Of a stretch of 6,548 nucleotides of DNA, positions 1 to 5,035 are shown one piece after another. The position numbers were made by a program, and so were the translations under genes. Position 1 is the first letter of the stretch. Each line of letters starts with the position of its first letter. Origin of the DNA: Hadesarchaea archaeon (GTDB taxonomy: Archaea; Hadarchaeota; Hadarchaeia; Hadarchaeales; Hadarchaeaceae); assembly GCA_030616505.1 (NCBI GenBank), contig JAUWXD010000018.1:1-6548 (forward strand), given 5' to 3'. The notes beneath the pieces are model-generated. The model saw nothing but the letters and a program-made list of their open reading frames with translations, was not told where the DNA came from and ran no database searches.

Positions 1-1189
1 CTGCGGATTCTGCGTGAAGAAGTGGTGAATTTTTTCCGGCGACGATTCTCTCATCTGGCAGTTCGATCGCTGCACCGCAAAATACTCCGTTGTGACCCTT
101 TCCCTTTCTTTTGGCTTCTCTGGCAGCGTTTCTAGCAGGCAGCACGACTTTTCTGTCTTCTGCTTTCAATCCAATTTTTTTCATGAGGCCCTCAATTCGC
201 GCGACGGTTTCTTTCGTTTCAATTCCTCTCAAAAAGCCTCTTTTGTACTGGAAATGGCGCCGGATTATTTCTTGTTCCGCAGCCCTCCTAACTACCTGTT
301 CATCAACGATACCTTCCTTTGCTTTGTTCACCCCCATATCGGTTGGGGAACGATATTTGTTCATGAAGTTCTTTTTCCCAATGATTTTCCCTAAAATGTT
401 TTTCATTATCTCAAAATTTTCGATATCTCGGTTGTAACTCGCCGCTGTTATTCCATAAGATTTTAGATGGTACGGATCTACCATTACTCTGTCGGCCAGA
501 TCTGCTGTCGCTGCTTCGTAGGCCACGTTCACCGGATGCTCTATTGGCAAGTTCAGTATTGGAAAGGTTTCAAATTTTGCAAAACCTGAATTCATGCCTT
601 TTTTGTGGTCATGATATAGTTGAGACAAACAGAAAGCCATTTTCCCGGAGCCACCACCCGGCCCTGTAACAACAACCAGTGGTTTTTTTATTTCTAGATA
701 TGGTTGGGCCCCAAATCCTTTTTCAGACACGACGAACTCTAATTTTTTAGGGTAACCTTTCATCTCAGTTTGCACATAAACCTTGATACCCAAGTTTTCT
801 AACCGCTGTTTGAATTGTTTTGCGGTAGGTTCTCCTTCAAAACGCGTGATTACAACGGCAAAAACGTCGATACTATTCTCATGCAGCTCGCTGAGGTCCT
901 TCAAAGTTTGTTCGTCGTAAGTCAAAGCCAAGTCATACCTTACTTTTCCCTTTTGGAGGTCTTTCGCAGAAACGCAATAAATTATCTCCAAGTTTATTTT
1001 CAGCTTCTTGAACATTCTTATTTTCGTATTTGGCTCATAACCTGGCAGAACCCTTGCGGCATGGGGGTCATAAGATAGTTTTCCACCAAACTCTAGGTAA
1101 AGTTTCTTCCCGAATTTTTTTGTCCTGCTGAGCAAAGCTTTAGTTTGTGCAGCCAGATATTTTTCTGTACTAAAACCTTTGACTTGCAT
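1..1189 (-). CDS. DUF1846 (UPF0371) family protein, C-terminus cut off by window edge
   Basis: The reverse strand reads without a stop from ATG at 1189 to the window edge, giving 396 codons. I translated it by hand and recognise the DUF1846/UPF0371 family. The family landmarks appear in order: GFSTEKYL (residues 5-12), KLYLEFGGKL (29-38), HAARVLPGY (43-51), VVVTGPGGGSGKM (172-184), CLSQLYHDHKKG (187-198), AKFETFP (204-210), YEAATADL (224-231), YNRDIE (252-257), SPTDMGVN (281-288), EIIRRHF (307-313), DRKVVLPAR (345-353) and AIELPDERIVAGK (374-386). Family members are usually near 490-500 residues, so roughly 100 C-terminal residues lie outside the window. The glycine-rich GPGGGSGKM resembles a P-loop but does not fit the exact Walker A spacing. 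No signal peptide or membrane segment is seen, so it is probably cytosolic. The biochemical function is not established. The start fits the family N-terminus and has no Shine-Dalgarno, which suggests a leaderless mRNA. By eye it is more AT-rich than the nfn genes beside it. Confidence 0.92.
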   Translation of the reverse strand, partial: MQVKGFSTEKYLAAQTKALLSRTKKFGKKLYLEFGGKLSYDPHAARVLPGYEPNTKIRMFKKLKINLEIIYCVSAKDLQKGKVRYDLALTYDEQTLKDLSELHENSIDVFAVVITRFEGEPTAKQFKQRLENLGIKVYVQTEMKGYPKKLEFVVSEKGFGAQPYLEIKKPLVVVTGPGGGSGKMAFCLSQLYHDHKKGMNSGFAKFETFPILNLPIEHPVNVAYEAATADLADRVMVDPYHLKSYGITAASYNRDIENFEIMKNILGKIIGKKNFMNKYRSPTDMGVNKAKEGIVDEQVVRRAAEQEIIRRHFQYKRGFLRGIETKETVARIEGLMKKIGLKAEDRKVVLPARNAAREAKRKGKGHNGVFCGAAIELPDERIVAGKNSPLLHAESA

Positions 1190-1210
1190 AATTAAATAAC
1201 CGAAAATCTC

Positions 1211-1218
1211 TTTTTAAG
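1211..1218 (-). promoter_or_regulatory. Candidate archaeal TATA box for the DUF1846 gene
   Basis: The reverse strand reads CTTAAAAA here, centred about 25 nt upstream of the ATG at 1189. That is the usual distance from an archaeal TATA box to the transcription start, so transcription would begin at or next to the start codon. This agrees with the lack of a Shine-Dalgarno sequence before that ATG. No clear BRE element is visible. The call rests on position and composition only. Confidence 0.5.
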
Positions 1219-1232
1219 TTTTTTGTTGTTAC

Positions 1233-1331
1233 AGTACTCCACAAGTGATTTTTTTTCTATAGCTAAAATATCCTTTGGGAGGAACTGGAAGAGGACCGAG
1301 GAGGCGAACTAAAAACTTGAGTGGAGGTACT
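1233..1331. repeat. Imperfect inverted repeat in the divergent intergenic region
   Basis: The left arm, 1233-1246, is AGTACTCCACAAGT. The right arm, 1315-1331, is ACTTGAGTGGAGGTACT. All 14 bases of the left arm pair with the right arm if the right arm carries a 2-nt and a 1-nt bulge; the intervening segment is 68 bp. The arms lie 43 and 42 bases from the starts of the two divergent genes (1189 and 1374), so each gene has a similar element in the same orientation at the same distance. It could be a pair of regulator sites or a chance match. Only the sequence similarity is observed. Confidence 0.4.
1262..1270 (+). promoter_or_regulatory. Candidate TATA box for the nfn operon
   Basis: The segment CTAAAATAT lies in an AT-rich patch just before a purine-rich leader. 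If used, transcription would start near 1290 and leave a leader of about 80 nt before the nfnA ATG at 1374. A second candidate is CTAAAAAC at 1309-1316, which would give a start near 1337 and a shorter leader. I cannot choose between them, and neither has a convincing BRE. Confidence 0.3.
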
Positions 1332-1362
1332 TATTTGAACAGTATCGATTCTAACTGCATGT

Positions 1363-1368
1363 GAGGGG
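1363..1368 (+). promoter_or_regulatory. Ribosome binding site of nfnA
   Basis: GAGGGG is followed by TTAAA and then the ATG at 1374. GAGG matches the core of the prokaryotic anti-Shine-Dalgarno complement, with seven bases between that core and the start codon. An in-frame TGA at 1362-1364 closes the frame directly upstream, so this ATG is the furthest upstream ATG available to nfnA. Confidence 0.65.
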
Positions 1369-1373
1369 TTAAA

Positions 1374-2216
1374 ATGAGTAGGATAATCGCTAAGCAAAAA
1401 ATTGCTCCTGAAATTATTTCGCTAGAGATTGAAGCCCCAGCGGTCGTGAAAAAGGCCAAACCGGGGCAGTTCGTAATTTTGATGACCGATGAAAATGGAG
1501 AGAGGATCCCGCTGACGATCGCAGACTATGATCTACAAAAGGGGTCCGTGCAAGTCGTGGTCCAAGTCGTGGGTAAGACGACGGCCAAGCTCTCTCAGAT
1601 AAACGTTGGAGACGAACTGTTCTCTTTCGTGGGACCGCTCGGAAAACCAACTGAAATTGGCCAGTACGGAACAGTTGTTGTCATAGGCGGGGGCACGGGA
1701 ATCGCATGCATCCTACCAATAGCCCGAGGGCTGAAGGAAGCTGGAAACCGTGTCATCGCAATCATAGGTGCTCGGACCAAAGACCTTGTCATCATGGAAG
1801 ATGAGATAAAGAGGGTCTGCAGCGAACTTTTGGTTTCAACTGATGACGGAAGCTACGGAAAAAAAGGTTTTGTAACCAGCGTGCTGGAAGAGGTGCTGCA
1901 AAAAGAAAAGTGTGTGAAAAAGGTATGGGCCATAGGCCCGGCCCTAATGATGAGGGCGGTGTGTAAGACCACCAAACCACACGCTGTGGAAACAATCGTC
2001 AGCTTGAACGCTATCATGATAGACGGAACGGGCATGTGCGGGACGTGCAGGGTTACCGTGGGTGGCGAGACGAAATTCACATGTGTAGATGGTCCGGAGT
2101 TCGATGGACATCAGGTTGACTGGGCAGAGTTCATGAACCGGCTGGCGAGATATAAGCAACAAGAGAAACTCTCCTTTGATACGTATCGAAAAGCGTGCGG
2201 TGGTGGAAATGGCTGA
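1374..2216 (+). CDS. nfnA: NfnA / SudB-type small subunit, ferredoxin:NADP oxidoreductase (FAD, 2Fe-2S)
   Basis: This 280-residue protein has the full length and domain order of NfnA (sulfide dehydrogenase subunit SudB) and belongs to the ferredoxin-NADP reductase superfamily. Residues 1-95 form an FAD-binding barrel with the flavin motif RIPLTIAD (44-51). Residues 100-215 form a nucleotide-binding domain with GGGTGIA (105-111) and WAIGPALMM (185-193). The C-terminal part holds a 2Fe-2S site with Cys222, Cys225 and Cys237; Asp217 in DGTGMCGTC matches the aspartate reported as an unusual fourth cluster ligand in characterised Nfn enzymes. In the heterodimer this subunit handles NAD(H) and passes electrons to the large subunit, which binds NADP(H) and ferredoxin. 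Alternative names for homologues are sulfide dehydrogenase beta subunit and dihydroorotate dehydrogenase electron transfer subunit, but the adjacent large subunit favours Nfn/Sud. It is the first gene of the operon and overlaps the next by 8 nt. True electron bifurcation cannot be read from sequence. It is probably cytosolic. Confidence 0.9.
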   Translation: MSRIIAKQKIAPEIISLEIEAPAVVKKAKPGQFVILMTDENGERIPLTIADYDLQKGSVQVVVQVVGKTTAKLSQINVGDELFSFVGPLGKPTEIGQYGTVVVIGGGTGIACILPIARGLKEAGNRVIAIIGARTKDLVIMEDEIKRVCSELLVSTDDGSYGKKGFVTSVLEEVLQKEKCVKKVWAIGPALMMRAVCKTTKPHAVETIVSLNAIMIDGTGMCGTCRVTVGGETKFTCVDGPEFDGHQVDWAEFMNRLARYKQQEKLSFDTYRKACGGGNG

Positions 2217-3639
2217 CGCGATACCCAAGCCCAAGCGAATGAAAATGTTTCAGCGCCCGATGCCTGAGCAAGACCCTAAAAAGAGAATTAATAACTTTGA
2301 CGAGGTGCCGCTAGGGTACACCACTGAAGACGCCATCTACGAGGCGCAAAGATGCTTGCAGTGCAATCCGCCGTTGTGCGTGAAGGGCTGTCCAGCTGAA
2401 GTCCGCATCCCACAATTCATCCAGAAGATAGTCGACGAAGATTTTGCTGGGGCGTATCTCGAGATATTAAAGACGAACAGTCTCCCAGCCATGTGTGGCA
2501 GAGTTTGCCCGCAGGAGGAACAATGTCAAGAAATATGTATACTAAACAAAAAGGGAAACCCAATTTCCATAGGAAGACTAGAACGTTTCGTTGCCGATTG
2601 GGCGAGAGAACACGATGTGAAAGAGACACTGCCAGAGATAAAAAAGAAGAACAAGCGAATTGCGGTTGTGGGTTCCGGACCAGCAGGTCTGACCTGCGCA
2701 GCAGACTTAGCAAAGATGGGCTACGACGTGACGATATTCGAAGCGCTCCATAAACCCGGAGGAGTTTTGGTTTACGGTATACCTGAGTTCAGATTGCCGA
2801 AGAAAATCGTGAGAGATGAGATAAACAAACTCGGAGGGCTTGGTGTGGAGTTGACAACCGACATAGTAGTGGGAATCACGAAAAGTGTCGATGAACTTGC
2901 GGAGGAGTTTGACGCGATATTTCTAGCGAACGGAGCGGGTGCGCCCCAGTTCATGCGCATACCCGGAGAGAATCTAAACGATGTGTACTCTGCCAACGAA
3001 TTTCTGACCCGTTCGAACCTCATGAAAGCATACAAATTTCCAGAGTTTGACACACCCATCAAGGTTGGGAATAAGGTGGCCGTCATAGGGGCCGGGAACG
3101 TGGCCATGGATGCAGCAAGAACCGTTTTGAGGCTAGGGGCAAAGGACGTGCACATAGTTTATCGGAGGACTAGGAATGAGGCGCCAGCCAGGGTGGAAGA
3201 AATTGCTCACGCTGAGGAGGAGGGAATACAGTTGGATTTCCTCACCCTCCCTGTCAAAATAGTAGGTGATGAGAAAGGCAACGTTACCGGGATGGAGTGC
3301 ATCAAGATGAAACTGGGAGAGCCGGACGAATCTGGACGAAGAAAACCGCTCCCCATCGAAGGATCGAACTTTGTCATGCAGGTAGACATGGTCATAAACG
3401 CAATCGGGACGATGGCTAATCCCATAGTTGCGAGAAGTGCGACCAGTGTGCAGACAAACAAATGGGGGTATTTTGAGGTAGACGAGGAAACGCGTGCAAC
3501 GAGCAGGGAAGGGGTATTCGCTGGGGGGGATATAACCCGTGGGTCGGCGACGGTGATCTCGGCTATAGGAGACGGGAAAAAAGCTGCTAGGGCTATAGAC
3601 CACTATCTCTCTTCAGGTGGCAGCTTGAGAAAAAAGTAA
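2209..3639 (+). CDS. nfnB: NfnB / SudA-type large subunit, glutamate synthase small-subunit-like (FAD, two 4Fe-4S)
   Basis: This 476-residue flavoprotein is the large subunit partner of the upstream gene and resembles GltD, the glutamate synthase small subunit. N-terminal cysteines fall in two groups, Cys49/52/57/61 and Cys96/100/106/110, suited to two 4Fe-4S clusters; Glu125 in IGRLERF may replace one cysteine ligand, as reported for Nfn. The FAD site is VVGSGPAG (153-160), the NADP site is VIGAGNVAMD (292-301) followed by YRRTRNEAP (318-326), and a second FAD-contacting stretch is GVFAGGDITRGSATV (435-449). The arginine pair after the second nucleotide fold favours NADPH. I chose ATG at 2209, where ATGGCTGA overlaps the nfnA stop and GGTGG lies just upstream; a TTG at 2176 would add 11 poorly fitting residues. 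Expected role: NADP(H) and ferredoxin half-reactions of the complex. A stand-alone glutamate synthase-like oxidoreductase is less likely because NfnA is adjacent and no large glutamate synthase subunit is seen. Confidence 0.9.
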   Translation: MADAIPKPKRMKMFQRPMPEQDPKKRINNFDEVPLGYTTEDAIYEAQRCLQCNPPLCVKGCPAEVRIPQFIQKIVDEDFAGAYLEILKTNSLPAMCGRVCPQEEQCQEICILNKKGNPISIGRLERFVADWAREHDVKETLPEIKKKNKRIAVVGSGPAGLTCAADLAKMGYDVTIFEALHKPGGVLVYGIPEFRLPKKIVRDEINKLGGLGVELTTDIVVGITKSVDELAEEFDAIFLANGAGAPQFMRIPGENLNDVYSANEFLTRSNLMKAYKFPEFDTPIKVGNKVAVIGAGNVAMDAARTVLRLGAKDVHIVYRRTRNEAPARVEEIAHAEEEGIQLDFLTLPVKIVGDEKGNVTGMECIKMKLGEPDESGRRKPLPIEGSNFVMQVDMVINAIGTMANPIVARSATSVQTNKWGYFEVDEETRATSREGVFAGGDITRGSATVISAIGDGKKAARAIDHYLSSGGSLRKK

Positions 3640-3645
3640 AATAAA
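3630..3645 (-). terminator. T-tract terminator of glutamate dehydrogenase, overlapping the nfnB 3' end
   Basis: Directly after the gdhA stop, the reverse strand reads TTTATTTTACTTTTTT, a T-rich run of the kind that ends archaeal transcripts without a hairpin. Part of it lies inside the last codons of nfnB, whose C-terminal lysine codons supply the A-run. On the plus strand no comparable T-tract follows nfnB. Confidence 0.5.
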
Positions 3646-4908
3646 CTAAATCCAACCACGAATTTTCATCGCTTCGGCAACACGCTTAACAGCAACCACA
3701 TACGCAGCCTGTCGCATGTTTACGTTAAATTCCTTAGAAGTGTTCAGTACCGAGTGATAGGCAACAGTCATTTTCTTGTCTAAACGTTCGTGAACCTCTT
3801 TTTCATCCCAATAATACATGTAGAAATTTTGTACCATTTCAAAGTAGGAAACCGTTACTCCGCCGGCATTGCATAAGAAATCAGGTATCACGTGGACACC
3901 ATTTTTATGCAGAATGGCATCAGCTTCTGGTGTGGTTGGGCCATTTGCAAACTCAGCAATGATCTTGGCTTTAATGTTCGGCGCATTCTTTTCAGTGATA
4001 ACATTTTCTAACGCAGCGGGGATGACTACGTCTACATCGAGTTCCAGAAGTTTTTCATTGGAGATGGGTTCAGTTTTCTGGAATTTAATTACTGAACCTG
4101 TTTTGGCCTTGTGCTTATAGACTGCCTCAGGGTCAAGACCCTCCTTGCTGAATATTCCTCCTTTGCTGTCGCTGACGGCAACTATCTTGGAGCCGAAGAG
4201 AGTTTTAGCAAGATATGCTGCATAATAGCCGGCATTGCCGTATCCTTGCACAGCAATGGTGGCTTTCTTGAGGTCTATGCCGCAGACTTTTGCCGCTTCA
4301 CGAACTGTGTACAGACCACCTCTGGCTGTTGCATCACCACGTCCAGCAGAACCACCTACGTTGAGAGGTTTACCAGTGACGACACCGAACCGATTCTTTC
4401 CAGAAAGTTTTGAGTACTCGTCCATCATCCAAGCCATTATCTGAGGGTTGGTGTAAACATCGGGGGCGGGAATGTCTTTATCGGGGCCAATTAATTGCCA
4501 CACCTGGTTGATGTATGCCCGACTCAAACGTTCCAACTCGCCTTGGGACATTTGTTTGGGGTTACAGATGACCCCTCCTTTTGCCCCTCCAAGAGGCAGG
4601 TCGAGAAGCGCACATTTCCACGTCATCCAAGCCGCAAGCGCCCGCACTGTATCAATTGTTTCATCGGGATGGAATCGAATTCCTCCCTTTGTCGGGCCTC
4701 TCGCATCATTGTATTGAACCCTAAATCCTTGGAATACTTTGATGGAGCCGTCATCCATACGAATTGGCAAGGATACGTGAAGTTCACGCGTCGGGACTCG
4801 AAGGATTCCATGTACATTAGTATCTAATTTTAGAATCTTTGCGCACTCATCTAACTGTCTTTGTGCAACCTCAAACGGGTTAAATTTTGTCATGTTATTC
4901 ATTTCCAT
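3646..4908 (-). CDS. gdhA: Glutamate dehydrogenase, hexameric type, NAD(P)-dependent
   Basis: This complete 420-residue protein catalyses reversible oxidative deamination of glutamate to 2-oxoglutarate and ammonia with NAD(P). The length fits the hexameric class found in archaea and Thermotoga. Substrate and catalytic positions are present: Lys74 in [11 protein letters not shown], Lys98 in [10 protein letters not shown], Lys110 in GGAKGG and Asp150 in PAPD. Their spacing of 24, 12 and 40 residues equals that of Lys89, Lys113, Lys125 and Asp165 in the Clostridium symbiosum enzyme. The Rossmann fold carries QGYGNAG (221-227), and [16 protein letters not shown] (346-361) is the conserved C-terminal segment. 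Coenzyme choice cannot be settled; VSDSKGG (245-251) at the end of the second strand occurs in archaeal enzymes, some of which use NADP. The start may be Met1 at 4908, Met3 at 4902 or Met6 at 4893: AAGG and AGGA motifs upstream fit either of the first two. It converges on the nfn operon with 6 bp between stops. Confidence 0.96.
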   Translation of the reverse strand: MEMNNMTKFNPFEVAQRQLDECAKILKLDTNVHGILRVPTRELHVSLPIRMDDGSIKVFQGFRVQYNDARGPTKGGIRFHPDETIDTVRALAAWMTWKCALLDLPLGGAKGGVICNPKQMSQGELERLSRAYINQVWQLIGPDKDIPAPDVYTNPQIMAWMMDEYSKLSGKNRFGVVTGKPLNVGGSAGRGDATARGGLYTVREAAKVCGIDLKKATIAVQGYGNAGYYAAYLAKTLFGSKIVAVSDSKGGIFSKEGLDPEAVYKHKAKTGSVIKFQKTEPISNEKLLELDVDVVIPAALENVITEKNAPNIKAKIIAEFANGPTTPEADAILHKNGVHVIPDFLCNAGGVTVSYFEMVQNFYMYYWDEKEVHERLDKKMTVAYHSVLNTSKEFNVNMRQAAYVVAVKRVAEAMKIRGWI

Positions 4909-4970
4909 TCCTAATCCTTACCTAAATATTTTTCTACCTCGAATATTTATGAATTATCCCCTCCATACTC

Positions 4971-4978
4971 TTTATAAA
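4971..4978 (-). promoter_or_regulatory. Candidate TATA box for gdhA
   Basis: The reverse strand reads TTTATAAA, close to the archaeal TATA consensus, 63-70 bases before the first candidate gdhA ATG. Transcription would start near 4948 and give a leader of about 40 nt. A second AT-rich candidate, ATAAATATTC at 4941-4950, would give a leader of only about 12 nt. GGAGGGG between the two boxes is not placed to act as the ribosome binding site for this gene. Confidence 0.5.
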
Positions 4979-5016
4979 AAAGATATGGATATTAGGACAA
5001 TACCGAAACTTAGACT

Positions 5017-5034
5017 AAAAATTAAGTGAAAAAA
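5017..5034 (-). terminator. T-tract terminator after pyrG
   Basis: After the pyrG TAA stop (5036-5038) the reverse strand carries a run of six T at 5029-5034 and one of five T at 5017-5021, with no stable hairpin. This is typical of factor-light archaeal termination at T-tracts. It would separate pyrG transcription from gdhA, which has its own TATA-like box further downstream. Confidence 0.5.
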
Positions 5035-5035
5035 T

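Noticed and set aside
92..437. Two overlapping plus-strand ORFs of about 100 codons (92-394 and 111-437)
   Set aside because: They lie opposite the open DUF1846 frame, which matches a known family throughout; their own translations are Phe/Ser-rich and resemble no family.
638..664. Canonical Walker A ATPase motif in the DUF1846 protein
   Set aside because: GPGGGSGKM is one residue off the GxxxxGK[ST] spacing and lacks the Ser/Thr, so I call it P-loop-like only and do not claim ATPase activity.
815..1078. Plus-strand ORF of 87 codons
   Set aside because: Also antisense to conserved DUF1846 sequence; no ribosome binding site or recognisable motif.
2176..2208. Upstream TTG start adding 11 residues to nfnB
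   Set aside because: It would overlap nfnA by 41 nt and lacks a good ribosome binding site; ATG at 2209 gives the common short overlap and a family-like N-terminus.
3133..3603. 156-codon minus-strand ORF opposite nfnB
   Set aside because: It runs antisense to the conserved NADP- and FAD-binding region of nfnB; its translation has no recognisable family features.
4471..4827. Plus-strand ORFs of 81 and 110 codons inside gdhA
   Set aside because: They mirror the highly conserved glutamate dehydrogenase substrate-binding region in other frames; no independent support.
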